From Anseranas semipalmata (lineage: Eukaryota; Chordata; Aves; Anseriformes; Anseranatidae), in contig VXAA01000971.1 of NCBI GenBank assembly GCA_013399115.1, positions 712,175-776,174 of the forward strand: a stretch of 64,000 bases of DNA, read 5' to 3'. The notes below the pieces were generated by a model. It was not told the origin of the DNA, made no database searches, and saw only the letters and a list, made by a program, of their open reading frames with translations. The translations under genes were made by a program, and so were the position numbers. Within the stretch, counting starts at the first letter, position 1. Each line of letters begins with the position of its first letter. Below, one piece after another: positions 13,013-24,590 of this stretch.

Positions 13013-14122
13013 ACAGAATCACAGACTCACAAAATGGTTGAGGTTGGAAGGGACCTCTGGAGATCATCTGGTCCAGGAGTCCGGCCCCATCCTCTTGTCA
13101 CCCTCCCTTCAGATATTTGTACGCATTGATAAGATCCCCTCTCAGCCTTCTCTTCTTCAAGCTAAACAGGCCCAGCTCTCTCAGCCCCTCCTCGTATGAG
13201 AGATGCTCCAGTCCCCTCATCATCTTCGTAGCCCTCTGCTGGACCCGCTCCAGGAGCTCCATGTCCCTCTTGTGCTGGGGAGCTCAGAACTGGACACAGT
13301 GCTCCAGGTGTGGCCTCACCAGGGCTGAGCAGAGGGGCAGGATCACCTCCCTCGACCTGCTGGCAACACTCCTCCTAATGCACCCCAGGACACCATTGGC
13401 CTTCTTGGCCACAAGGGCACAATGCTGGCTCATGGATAACCTGCTGCCCACCAGGACTCCCAGGTCCCTCTCCGCAGGGCTGCTCTCCAGCAGGTCAGCC
13501 CCCAGCCTGTACTGGTGCATGGGGTTATTCCTCCCTAGGTGTAGGACCTTGCACTTGCCTTTGTTGAACTTCATGAGGTTCCTCACTGCCCAGTGCTCCA
13601 GCCTGTCCATGTCCCTCTGAATGGCAGCACAGCCCTCAGGTGTATCAGCCACTCCTCCCAGTTTTGTGTCATCTGCAAACTTGCTGAGGGTGCACTCTGT
13701 CCCTTCATCCAGGTTATTGATGAAAAAGTTGAACAGAATGGGACCCAGTACTGACCCCTGGGGGACACTGCCAGCTACAGGCCTCCAACTAGACTCCTGA
13801 TCACTCCAATGCTGCTGATCACAACTCTCTGAGCTCTGCCATCCAACCAGTTCCCAATCCACCTCACCATCCACTCATCTAACCCACACTTCCTCAGCTT
13901 ACCTAAGAGAATGTTGTGGGAGACAGTGTCAAAAGCCTTGCTGAAATCAAGGTAGACAACCCCCTCATCTAGCTAACCAGTCATTCCATCGTAGAAGACT
14001 ATCATATTGGTTAAGTATGACTTCACCTTGATGAATCCATGCTGACTACTCCTGGTCACCTTCTTTTCCTCCACATGCTTAGAGATGACATCCAGGATGA
14101 ACTGTTCCATCACCTTTCCCAG
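13013..14122 (-). mobile_element. CR1 LINE copy, 5'-truncated, internally deleted
   Basis: The plus strand begins with a decayed terminal repeat (ACAGAATCACAGACTCAC) and the 3' region signature GGTTGGAAGGGACCTC, then runs into reverse-complemented ORF2 reverse transcriptase sequence up to about 14122, near RT motif 2. At about 13076-13082 the 3' UTR (CATCTGGTCCA) joins directly to the distal coding region (GGCCCCATCCTCTTG); roughly 300 bases expected between them are missing, so the copy has an internal deletion. The element is 5'-truncated. About 1.1 kb remains, with the best preserved RT segment in the window. Confidence 0.95.
13100..14122 (-). pseudogene. CR1 ORF2 reverse transcriptase remnant
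   Basis: The open stretch 13284-13874 (196 codons) encodes the palm and thumb part of a CR1 reverse transcriptase. Residues 36-50 read [15 protein letters not shown] (motif B region), and residues 66-69 are the catalytic FADD followed by TKLGG. The conserved C-terminal block ([17 protein letters not shown]) follows. A TGA at 13284-13286 replaces the Trp expected in the CVQFWAP motif. The same frame continues after it ([11 protein letters not shown]) to about 13100, where another TGA precedes the deletion junction. N-terminal RT motifs, the endonuclease domain and ORF1 are absent. RT in this family primes reverse transcription at the nicked target; this copy cannot do so. Confidence 0.92.
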
Positions 14123-14129
14123 GAAATTA

Positions 14130-15300
14130 TGTCATTTATTCATCTTTATTCTATCCCGTTATGTATTATGTTAACTATTCATGTTTATTCTACCCCATCT
14201 CACCTGGCAGCTTGGGATGCTGTGAGCCCAACTGCAGCAAGCTGGGCCTGCCCAAGTCTGCAGAAGTGGAGGAGAGGGACGTGCTCCTTCAGCGATACCA
14301 AAACTGGGGCAGCAAAGGGGTCCAAGGACAGCAGAGACCCCTTCCAGTCAGTGTAAGGTTAAACAGACACACATAGCTCAGGCTGCCACACCAAGGGGCA
14401 GCACCTGCAAACTGCCTCGTCTCCCTTTGGAAGAAGACGCCGCTTCTCTTTTGCAGTCTGGTCCTTTATCACCATGGGGAATTTGTCTTGGCTAAGTAAC
14501 TACCTGCCAGGCTCAGGTGCATCATTTTGCTCCTTCTCCTCTTCCAGGGACCTCAGCAGCTCATTTCATGCAGTGAACCCTGCTGCTGGAGGCCCAGGTG
14601 TTCAGCATCCCACCAGGAAGGATGTGACCTCCCCACACGGGCAGGGGTAGGATGCAGGTGGTGGGGTTCTGACCCACCTCTGGTTGCTTGCCAAAGGCAG
14701 CCCCACACGGCAGGCTCACAGCTGCGGAGGTTTTAACCTTTCCCATTAACTCCAGCACCTCCTCTCTCTCCCCGCGAATGTGAGCAATGGCCGGGAGAAT
14801 GGTGCTGGGGATTGATGAGGGGTTAAGCTCTCCCTCTTTTTTCCTTCCGCCAGTAAATCTCCACCTGCACTTTTCATCTTATCAGTTTGCATTTGTTTGA
14901 CTTCTCCTCATGGTTTTTGAGGAGGTAGGTGCCCTACTTCAATGTTTAGCATCCCACAATGACATCTGTGCTTTTCACATCCCTCTGGGTGGGAAGCTGT
15001 GACCAGGGCCGTCAGGAGACCGATGTCCAAAGCAGCTACGCTGAGCTAAATCCCGCAGCCCTTATTCAGTTCTTAGCTTGGCAAAACCCCAGTGAAGATA
15101 AGGAGAGTTTTAACTGATTGAGGATGTCAGGTTCCAATAATGAGCATGGCCATTGTTCCTGAAATCTGTTTCATGAATTCGCTCAAGACTATCACAGAGG
15201 TGTTTCTGACATTTGGCAACATTAATATTTAAGCCTTCCTGTGTTATTTTTGCTAAAGGAATTAGAAATTAGCATGTCATGATCATAATACTGCATCTGA
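14130..15300. other. unique sequence, no gene recognised
   Basis: No repeat or exon supported. The frames near 14039-14376 and 14527-14758 are short, overlap each other on opposite strands or frames, and resemble nothing I know. Confidence 0.5.
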
Positions 15301-15308
15301 AAATAAAG

Positions 15309-15395
15309 GGCCAGATTGTGCCCTCAATCCACACGCACAATTCCCACTGATGTCATTGGAAATTGTGCGTATGCCTCTGAGGGCAGAATTTGGCC
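15309..15395. repeat. near-complete palindromic MITE-like repeat
   Basis: The left arm 15309-15346 begins GGCCAGATTGTGCCCTC, and the right arm 15357-15395 ends GAGGGCAGAATTTGGCC. Reverse-complementing one arm matches the other at about 30 of 38 positions, including GGCCA, TGCCCTCA and CGCACAATT. The centre CTGATGTCAT is about 10 bases. The whole 87-base unit would fold into one hairpin. It encodes nothing. It matches my memory of an abundant palindromic repeat class in turtle, crocodile and bird genomes (GGGCCAGATTCTG arms around an ACTTCAATGG-like centre). A non-autonomous DNA transposon origin is an inference, and the family name was not assigned. Confidence 0.7.
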
Positions 15396-15399
15396 TAGC

Positions 15400-17120
15400 A
15401 TGCCTCTTCTCTTTTTGCAATGTGCATATTGCACTTGCTGCTGCTAACAGCAGTGCTGTGCAACAAGAGAGGAATGCATGCCTGAATTATTTAGCACACT
15501 GACGACCTGCAGTGTTTTTTCCTTCCTTTTTTTGTAAAGACTGAAACTGTAATTCTTCCTATAGCTAAAGCTGATGCCTTTGCAGACAGGTCCTGCAAAG
15601 AAGGGGAATGAATTGCCTATAAAGCATGTCTCTGGCAGACGATCATATTGGAGCCTGGACAAACGGGCTCAACATGTTTCTGGCAAGAGTGACAGAGATG
15701 CCACTGGGACTGCTGTGAGGCAGGGAGATGGCATGGGTGGGCCCTTGTTGATCATTCCAACTCTGGGTGATAAAGCACTGCATCTTTTCTTCCCTTGAGC
15801 TGAGACCTGACGCGCTTGGCCTGTGCTAAATGTTGTCCTAAAGAAAGATGCTTTCCTGAGCCAAGCCTTTTAGCTGTAAAGTTTTTTACTTCACAAGTCT
15901 TCAGAAGAATGGATGCTTACAAAGCATTTATGACTATTAAAAAGGTCTCCGATAGAAAAATTGCTCAGAAGATAGGGATGGGGACAGTTCTTTGAAAAAT
16001 AGCTGTCTTTTTCCTTTGCTTTCCTCCCCCAAAATATTCAGAAGCAAACCAATCTTGAAAACAGCTTGATTCATCAGCAACAGAGTACTCTCGTGTAGCA
16101 AAATCAAAAAAAGGTGTCAGCTGTGACAAGACTGTATGTGCTATATGTACGCTGTAGAAGTGAGTGGTAGCAGACATTTTGAGACACCATATTGTGGTGT
16201 AGCAAACTACATAAATACAAATCTTTGCCGCTGAAGCCAGGGATCTGACTCAAACCCTGACAAAGTCTGAATGACGGCTTTTCCATTGACTTTGTTGATG
16301 TCCATCCTGCTCCAGCTGCTCAGAAGGGCAACTTCCAAATAATGCTCCACTGGTCACTGCTGCTGAAACTGCAGAGAGCTGAGCTCTCACTCCCCTTGCT
16401 TGCCTCCAGCTGCTAAATTGCAGTAGGAGAAACACACCAAACACTTTCCAACTGCTCTTTACCCATGGTAATAATTGCTTTATCATAGTTACCAGAGGGA
16501 TCAGATGCCATCATGACTAGAAGGAGATACAGTCCAGAAGGGGAGAGATGGTCTATTATGTATCTTGCAGTTGAATTTGACCCACCCTATAAAAAAATTG
16601 AGAGGAGTCTCCCATGTGCTGGATATTCAGAGGTGATTAGTCTTTCCTGGGCTTCCACTTTTGAGATGGTGGATTTTTCAAAAGATGGACATCACTGTAC
16701 AGCTCTTCCCAAAAGAAAGGCATATGAACTGCAGCCCCTACTCCAACAAAGCTACAGTCCTTCACTTGCCACTTCTGCAAGTTTAGGATTCCAAGCACAC
16801 AGAAACACACTGGAAAAAACAAAATCCAACTTTTTGGGTGTGTGACTATGCCATGCGATCAGTGAGACCAAAGCCAAAAAGCATCAGCAGCAGATTTATG
16901 CATCTGCTGACATAACAAGAAAGAAGAATTAGTGCTGGAAGTAGCAAAAAGAAAATCATTGCACAGGATTCTGTACACTGTACTTTAGGATCGGAGACGA
17001 TAAGAGGCTTTCAGAGCTCTGGGACAGCATTTCTGGCATTACTATTATTATTAAACATTTTGTGTGAAGTAGTTATGGCAGACTGGGTAAGAAGGGGTCA
17101 GGGGTTACAAATCTTGCTGT
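15400..17120. other. unique sequence, no gene recognised
   Basis: Nothing supported: frames are short (at most 110 codons near 16513-16845) and without recognisable motifs. No RNA gene signature was seen. Confidence 0.5.
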
Positions 17121-17128
17121 CAGTACTA

Positions 17129-17156
17129 AGGCCCTGCTCCTGCTCCCAGTGAAGGG
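17129..17156. repeat. palindromic repeat relic, half copy
   Basis: The sequence AGGCCCTGCTCCTGCTCCC followed by AGTGAAG resembles one arm of the palindromic repeat subtype with arms of the form GGCCTGATCCTGCTCCCATTGAAG. Only about 28 bases are recognisable, so chance cannot be fully excluded. It lies about 85 bases upstream of a MIR-like copy. Confidence 0.35.
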
Positions 17157-17239
17157 AAGAAGACATCTCCCGAGGCACATCAGAGAAAATATATGAGTTG
17201 ACACTTTAAAAATTAAGTGTCCTAGAATTGCCGTGTCGA

Positions 17240-17362
17240 TTATTATCCCAGAGACAGCTTAAGAGATTTGCGCACAGTCACACAGTGAATTGGGGCTGAG
17301 CCAGGAATAGAAGAGAGGGCTGCACAGTTCTGGTCTTGCTCTCTTACCACTACGCACATCCC
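17240..17362 (+). mobile_element. MIR-like SINE remnant
   Basis: TATTATCCCAGAGACAG is followed by AGAGATTTGCGCACAGTCAC and ACAGTGAATTGGGGCTGAGCC, then a degenerate CTTGCTCTCTTACCACTAC. This is the order of the MIR core: ATTATCCC, the lost ACAGATGAGGAA segment, ACTTGCCCAAGGTCACACAG, the GGCAGAGC region, and the TGCTCTTAACCACTAC tail. MIRs are tRNA-derived SINEs mobilised by L2 in early amniotes. This copy lacks part of the middle and its 5' tRNA head, is inactive, and is very old. Confidence 0.75.
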
Positions 17363-17480
17363 CAGCTGTATGCTGAAATCCTCATGGGGAGGAAAATCCA
17401 AAATCAAAGATTTATCTCACTCCCTAATGCAGCTGCATACCGCTCTGCAGCACAGACACGGAGTCAAATGTTACTGCCCT

Positions 17481-17545
17481 GGCTAAGCAAGATAACCCAC
17501 TGATTTCAAAGGAATCACTCACCTGATGGATTTTGGCTTCGCAGC
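17481..17545. repeat. palindromic repeat relic
   Basis: GCTAAGCAAGATAACCCAC, TGATTTCAAAGGAATCACTC and ACCTGATGGATTTTGG together resemble the centre of the palindromic class (TTGATTTCAATGGAATTACTCAC). Both halves are degenerate. It is the third old relic within about 420 bases. Confidence 0.35.
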
Positions 17546-17549
17546 ACCA

Positions 17550-20500
17550 AACGAATCGTTCAAATCCCTACAGCATCAATGCTTGTTGGGAGAAGAACAG
17601 ACCAAGTGGTAGTCTGGGATTAGTGGCTTGAGCAATTTCAGATAAACCTATTATGTAAAATTACAGTTGTGTGTTACTAACGGGTTCTTCACTCATTAAT
17701 ATGCAAGGAAAATAACTTTGCTAGAGCCCTTGGTATCACCTGGCTACGTGGAGCAGAGAGGTTAAATACAGAACAGACCATACTTGTAAGAAGATTAATG
17801 CATACAACAGGGATAGTAGCAGGCTTCTGCTGGCTCTAATCTGGCATCTGACCGGGACAGGGAGAGAGAGAAGGAAACTCTAAGCCAGTTAAAGTAGTGG
17901 ATTATTGATGACAGAGGATTCACAGCTGATAGGGGAGCTGGAAAGAGCAGGTAGCAGGGATGAAATGCAGGGCAGAGTACATAGCAAAAAGAAGATACTA
18001 GATTTTACAGGGAAGGTCTAACACACGTGGAAGAAAACAGTGGGTAAGACAACAGTGATACGAGCTTTCCAAGACTACGGGACTGCGGGCAGCAAGGAGA
18101 GAAGAATCCTTGTAGGTCCTAGCTTCCTCTCTAAAATTACATTTTACACACAAAAGTAAAAAAAAAAAAAAAAGACACGAAGCTATTCAAATGGAGATTT
18201 GAACTTGGACAAAGAAACGATCTGAGAAGGGAAAAAGTCTTCCAAGACCTCCCTGCTGTCCTCTGCTCAGATAAACACTGGGTGGAGAACAGCACTGCAA
18301 ATCACCAATAATTACAGAAAGTCTGGCGAAGACTTCCATGTAGATAATGTTATCTTGGGAAACAGGCAGCTGGGAGTGGGCTGGGGTAGCACAGGCCTTC
18401 TGCAGCACAGCCGGCTAATCAGGATAACCCTTGACAGCCATTTTTAATGATGGGTAATTTGAAAGTAAACAACTTTGTAAAAGTTCTGGAGCGATGTTTA
18501 GCAGGGACATTTGGGAACAGCTTGATTCTTTTCGTTTGCTTGCTTGGTCCTGAACAAGGGCGGTTGAGGCACTGAGCAGGGCTCCAAGGTATCAGGAGTA
18601 GGTGACAGGTTTGAGGGGAGAAGTGGAAACCAATTGCCTTCATCAGCAAGGAATATGGCACAGCAGAACAGCAAATTCACAGTCAGGAAGCCTTTATTAG
18701 GGTGTTTCTATTATACCTGACAGGCTGGGAGGAATTATTAATAGAATTCCTTTAGTATGCTTCTAGGCACTTAAAACCATTACAATTCCAGAGTTTTTGC
18801 CCTGGGATAGAGTTTGTTAAAACCAGCACTGCTGATACTTCTTAGATTTTTAAATTTCTTCCTGTAGCTTCTCTGACTATCTCATAGATCCTGCCGATGC
18901 TACAGGTATGACTGAGCTGGTGTCTCTGTTCCAAGTTGTTGGTATTTTAATATGAATTTTCTTTTCATTTGGGGCATGAATAGGACAACTTGCCTGTAGT
19001 GATGTGTTAAGAAACCATACTACAGTCTGGGTCATGATTAAGTTACAGTAAAATTACAGACTGTCTAGAAGAAAATGAGCAATCTCAGCTGTGAATATTG
19101 TAGAATGCATTATCTCACAGATTTATTTATTTCAATACTGCCTGTTTAGAATTCTGCAGGGCTCCTTGAGCTGTATATAGGTGCTAATTTAAGTCAGAAA
19201 GGAAAAAAAAATGTATGTACGTTGAATTATATTTGTGCATAGAATTTGCAAAATGAGATTGGATTTTGATCTACTTATTTTTGTTGAGACAGTAGATACT
19301 ACTAATTGTTGATACTTCAGAATAAGTTAAAGAAACTAAAATCTAAATGGGTTGGAAACATAATTTCCATTTCCATGACGGCTTTGTCAATGTGCAACCT
19401 TTTACTGATTTTCTTAGAGGAATATATTGGCTATGTAGATACTACAATTTACAAGCAACTCATTTTCTTTTATCTTAAATCAATTTCTAATCAACTTAGC
19501 CATGCAGAAATAAACTAGGTTTAAGTGCTTAAGTGTTTATTGAACATCCACAATTCTAGTCACTCGCCAATGCTGGTTTAAGTGTACACCTGTAGTTAAA
19601 CTACTCCAGAGATGTGTGTAGCCAAGCATCTCTTGTTGGAGCTTCCCAGTCATGGATGCTGCTTGATTGCTAGATTGCTCCATGGCCTGGTGCTGAGCTG
19701 TTGCAACTGGGGGACTGGTCAGCCCAAGGTCTGCTCCCCAAAATCGGTATGAATAAGAAAGCACTAGGTTTTGCCTCCTCTACCCTACCCAACTCTTCTG
19801 GGAACTCCCATATGCTCCTCTGCTACTGCCCATCACCCTTGGTCCCCTCTTGGTCAGAAGTAGAGACATAACCTTGGTGGTTGCCTCTTGAGCAGTGGAG
19901 GTTTGGGGCCTCCAGGGGCAAGGCAGCACAAAATAAATGATGACGACAACAGTAAAATCAAAATTCTCACCTTCTGATGTATGGGCATGTGCAAGCTCAT
20001 TCATCTGCACTCATTAATGTAGCCTTCCTGTTAGTCAGCAACAAGCTGAAGATATTTGTTGAGCACCTACACTGAGGGGTTCAGTACCTGAGCTCAACCT
20101 GTGTCCCTCTTATTTAGTGGTGCAGATACCCCCTCTGAGGGCCAGAAGGGCTTAGAAAGTCCACAGCACCCTGGAAGCCGCGACAGGTAACTTGGGTGCC
20201 AGGAAAACACGTAACCGTGACCTGGGATGCATATGGCTTGCTCACAGCTTTTTGGCTCTTTATTCCTACAAATATTGATTCCCTGTTACCAGCAACAGGA
20301 ATACTGGGAAAGGTTAAATCAATCTTGATGATCATCACAGTCCCCCAAGAAAGAAGACAAGAAAAGTCAGTTAGTAAAGCAGGAAATAAACACAGTACGT
20401 AAGACCGGGCTGGCTAAAAACCAAAATACAGCCTTTCAAGCTTCAACCGGGTTGCAAAGGGCACAATTGTACCTGGGACCTGCACAGTAAATGGCACTGA

Positions 20501-21230
20501 GCCACCCCTTATCATTTTCTCCTGGCTGAGTCGTGGACATACATACAAAAGGAAGAAGAAGCCTCCCACCCCTGAGAAGGAGACGGAAACCAGGCTGCCA
20601 AGCTCTCCATTCGCAGCTTGTGTGGTCACTGCTGAGTTTGGGTGGCATTCTGAATGCGCTGGGGAGGCTGGCTTATACCTGAGACTGTAGCTGTGCCCAC
20701 ACATCCTTAGGGAACTTTGAAATAGCAGAGATAATGTCAGCCCCGTTACCATATGCTTTCAGTCTGCCCGGGCAATGATTGTATAATAATCCCTAACAGA
20801 AAACCGAAGACAAGATTTCAAGTGGCTGCCAGAAAACAGTTTTTCACTTAGAGTGGCAACTCTGAATAAGGAAGCATCTGGCACATTTGATCAGACAAAG
20901 AAAATTAGGTCACTCAGAAAAATATTTGGTGTTCTTCCTGAGGAACGTAACACTAAAAATGCTTCTATCTAGAATGGCAGTATTCTCCTCTTCGGCACTG
21001 TTTCTCACATTATTATGTTTTGTATTGTTCTGAGTAACTGAACTATATTTAGTATCTGTTAAATAGTAGAATATAGATTATATAACCTATCATTTTCCTC
21101 CTGCCAGTGACAGGAGTTTAAGAGCAAAGAGGGTTTTGTTGGTTGTTTTTTTTTTTNTGATTCAGTTGACTGTTGGATATTTTCTATGAGGTTTTTAAGA
21201 AATCGCATTTTGAATGAAAAAACTTAAATG
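17550..21230. other. unique sequence, no gene recognised
   Basis: No exon, RNA gene or clear repeat. An A-tract at about 18158-18173 is the main low-complexity feature; no retrocopied gene could be recognised upstream of it. A single undetermined base follows later at 21157, next to a T tract. Confidence 0.5.
21157..21157. other. single undetermined base
   Basis: One N directly follows a run of T residues (from about 21146), which suggests an unresolved homopolymer length. Confidence 0.95.
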
Positions 21231-21239
21231 ACCTTTTCC

Positions 21240-21960
21240 TTCGTAGTTTTCTCTTGGTTTTAAGCTCGCCCCGTTCACCTGTCGTTCCTGGACAGCCAGT
21301 GGAGCGAGGCTTCGCCTGACGGGTCCCAGGGGCGGCGTAGGAAGCTGCTGTATGGCCCTTTGTTGGGGTGGGGGGCAAGAGAGGTTGCAGGAGGGTCCTG
21401 GTGCGTGCTAAGCCTTGCAGGAGGGATGGAGAGAGCCCGATGCTGCAGAGCGCAGAGTGATGTTTCTGCTGAATTTTCTTTTCCGGGAGCCAAGTGCCCA
21501 GCCTGTCCCAGGGAAATACCTTCCTGAGGCATTCAAATCAGCTGGGGGAATAAATACCGGTATTAAAAGTCCTGAGGTGCTCTGAGTATTTCAAAGAAGG
21601 GAAAGCCCGGGAGCTGGAAAGCCCAAGCGATCGCATTCGTAACCTAAAAGCCTGCAGTGAGAGAGAGGCTCGGGCCACTGCATGGGGCCGGGGCCTGGGT
21701 TCCCTCACACCAGCTGGCCGCCCAGCGGAGCCGCCTGACAGGCCGGGCGTGCGGCTGCAGGGAGCTCATCCCGACCCCGGCGCTGCCAGTCGTCCCCTGG
21801 GCGGCACGGCTTGTCACCCGCCTCTGCTGGCTGCTGCTCCGGGAGGCTGGGGAAAAGCAGGAGTCCCGAAGACGAGCCCTGGCTAGCTGGAGAGCCAGCC
21901 CCATGTGTGGCTTGCGGTCTAATTGCTCATGGAAAAAACACGTATCTCCAGCAATCTTTC
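21240..21960. promoter_or_regulatory. CpG-rich patch, candidate CpG-island promoter
   Basis: By hand I count roughly 38 CpG dinucleotides over these 720 bases, about half of them in 21601-21860, in a neighbourhood where most 60-base lines hold none or one. The core is GC-rich. Overlapping frames on both strands (21657-22022 plus, 21644-22003 minus) are explained by the low stop-codon frequency of GC-rich DNA and carry no domain I know. Vertebrate CpG islands commonly mark transcription starts of coding or non-coding genes, so this is the best promoter candidate here. No TATA element, splice signal or exon could be tied to it, so direction and product are unknown. Confidence 0.4.
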
Positions 21961-22430
21961 TCCGTTTAGTTAATTTCCAAGAATGCCTCCTCAAAGGAAG
22001 CAACCTAGAGACATGTTTTTAAGGGAGAAGTGTGGTTAATTTATCTCGATTTTTTCCAGCTTCCTAAAACCAGGAATGGAAGCAGTGACCGCAGATTTTT
22101 CAGACCCTACAGACAAACTCCAGGCTGATTTAATGCATAAAGACATCGCTGTTCCTACATTAATCTTTCCAGCTGGTAAATGAATTAGTTTGTGGTATTT
22201 TCCTTTGATTGTGAAGACGTCAGGTAACAGAAAAGGAGATCCAAGCTGCTGCCTTGGTCTAATTTATTACAGTGTGGCACCATGACTGGGTTAGTCAGTA
22301 CAAGCCTATGGTTCTTCAAATACTATATAAAGAACTGGACTGAAATACTTGCCTACTACACATAACAAGTGGTCTTGGTTTTCAAAATAGTTTACACACA
22401 GAAATGAATGCGTCCTCATTCCCAGGCTTA
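21961..22430. other. unique sequence
   Basis: AT-leaning DNA downstream of the CpG-rich patch; nothing supported. Confidence 0.5.
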
Positions 22431-22436
22431 TTTAGT

Positions 22437-22535
22437 ATTGCAAATTTTATCAGCAGACAAAAGAAACTTTTGTAAGGTAAAAAACTTGCCCAAGGTCAAG
22501 TGACATATTAATATAGAAAGGGAATTAGGCTTCAG
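22437..22535 (+). mobile_element. MIR-like SINE remnant
   Basis: The key match is AAAACTTGCCCAAGGTCAAG followed by TGACATATTAATATAGAAAG and GGAATTAGG, that is, the conserved MIR core plus degenerate flank. Upstream ATTTTATCAGCAGACAAAAG corresponds loosely to the ATTTTACAGATGAGGAAA segment. It is an old, inactive fragment in plus orientation. Confidence 0.6.
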
Positions 22536-22539
22536 GAGG

Positions 22540-24350
22540 TTTCTGGCACTTAATCATAAACTTAGTTCATTGGTCCTGCCTCTTTCCAGAGTCTCTTATT
22601 CAGCCTTTAATTTTGTACCAAGGGCTCAACTGCCCTCATAAATCATAAATGAAAAAATGTTGAGAGGCTTCCTTACTTCAACAACCTCAAAATAGAGTTT
22701 TAGCTTGAAACAGTACTTTTGAGAGTGTACTAATGCCAAGCATCTGGTGTAAGAGCTGGCTGAACAAAACGGGTTGTCTCAGCTTCCCAGCACCCACCCC
22801 AGCCTGGAGGAGCTTCTTTAGCACACGCTTCTTTTTTCCCTCCTTCAGGCTAACCATTATATTTCCAATCCAGAGGAGTTATTTCACTTTCTCCTTCTGA
22901 TTGCAAAGTTGTATAAGCAGGTAAATAAATACCTGTTTGTGTTAGACTGTTCTGGGGTCAGGTCTTGTCCACACTGGAGGGGGTTTGCCAGTATGGGTAC
23001 ATCCATGTGCTGACACAATCTCACCCCATAGCCACAGCTTTTTTTTCCTGGAAGATGTGCCTTTTGGTTTTGATCACAAATTTGGTACAAACTCTACTGG
23101 CAGAAGCACATTTTTGCTTCTGGGACCTGTAGATAGAGTAGGAATTTTACTAATATTTATATTTTATCACAAGGATGTCCCTAACCTGCACTTTATACCA
23201 ATGGCCATTAATATTGTAGCTTTGGACAGAATCATGGTATTTTTCCACAAATCCCAGAGAGTACAGCACTGAAAGAAATTGCATTTTATGCACCCTTATT
23301 CGGTGTTTTCTTACTAAAAAAAAAAAAAGACTCTTGTAGCACAACAATATTTTCTTCCTTTCTTTCCTCTATTGACCAGAAAACCCCCCAAAATGCAAGT
23401 TTAGGGAGTATATGTCAGCTAATCCCAAAGTCTGCGCTAAGAACATGATGGTAACTCTCAGAGAGTTCAACAGAATCTAAACGTCTTGCTGGTTTGGTAC
23501 AAGATTATGCTCCCAGCAGATAAGCCCCTGCATTTTAACTTGGAAGCTCAAAAGGGATAAATAACATTTCTGAAGCCAGCCAGCCAACAAACGGAATTTC
23601 TTAGTACAATGCGATCTTGCTGCGGGGGTTTTCCTGGGCATGCGTTTCCCATCAGGCATTATTACACTGCTGTGTACACGGGGCTTATCTCCAAGCAAAG
23701 GTGGTAATACTCGGCCATTGATACCCTGCAACGCATTGAAGTTGTAAGATGGATGAGAAAGGATTAGCTGAGGCGTTTGATTCATAGCTGATACTTATTA
23801 AATAAGTTTAAGGACATGACATCACTATTTGTCATAAGTGTTCTTGTTATGGTAGGGTGTGTATGTAGCAGGAGGGGAGAGGAGTTGTCATCATGTAGAT
23901 AAGTCAGAGAACTAAATCATTAGTAATGAATAATTCACTGTGCAGAAAAAAGCAACAGACAGTGTCAGGCAATGAAATAGTGCTAGTTCGGTTACGTCTT
24001 TTTTTTGTGTCTCTGATGAAAGGTTTTTAACCCTGATTATACCCTGCCTTAACAGTGAGATTTGCTTTCTGTAGGGACATTCAGCTCTAGGCAAGATAGA
24101 AGGATGTTCCCAAATCCAGTAACTGGGTCAAGTCTAATTATCATAGATAATTTGCACATTTCATTTATAGTAAAGGAAATTTTGTCTCAAGGTAGGTGAA
24201 TCCTGTTCGGTTTATCAGAGGCAGACTGTGATAGCTTCTAAACAAGAAGAAAAAGGTCTTTTGCCAGATCCTAGACTGAAAAAGGAAGACAATGTTAAAA
24301 CCCTCATTCTGAACCAATTTCAACAATAAAATTAAACAAAGCTGTCACAG
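22540..24350. other. unique sequence, no gene recognised
   Basis: No coding or RNA feature supported. An A-run near 23316-23328 is simple sequence. Confidence 0.5.
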
Positions 24351-24356
24351 GCAGTA

Positions 24357-24382
24357 ACACACACACACACACACACACACAC
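24357..24382. repeat. (AC)13 microsatellite
   Basis: Thirteen uninterrupted AC units. It is the longest dinucleotide array in the window and probably length-polymorphic. Confidence 0.97.
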
Positions 24383-24492
24383 CGAATTTCCAGTGTCCAA
24401 AACCTGGAATTCCCCTCTGGTCAGAAAGTCTGAAGTGCTGAAAAGTCTACATGCTGCAGAACTCCCAGAAAAAAAACAGAATCTCCTGATTT

Positions 24493-24520
24493 TTTATTTA
24501 TTTATTTATTTATTTTTTTT
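24493..24520. repeat. (TTTA)5 microsatellite plus T tract
   Basis: Five perfect TTTA units at 24493-24512, followed by eight T residues. Confidence 0.95.
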
Positions 24521-24590
24521 GTGCAGGACAATAATACAGAGTGTTTTCTTACAAATTTAACAACCTACTCCACTTAGACATAGCCTTGGG

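Noticed and set aside
13117..13620. Plus-strand 167-codon frame
   Set aside because: It is the antisense of the CR1 reverse transcriptase on the minus strand.
17555..17575. tRNA T-loop-like string GTTCAAATCC (also a similar GTTCAAGTCC near 30495)
   Set aside because: No acceptor stem, D-arm or anticodon arm could be built upstream at either place.
21644..22022. Frames of about 120 codons on both strands in the CpG-rich patch
   Set aside because: Explained by GC richness; no start context, splice sites or domain support a first coding exon.
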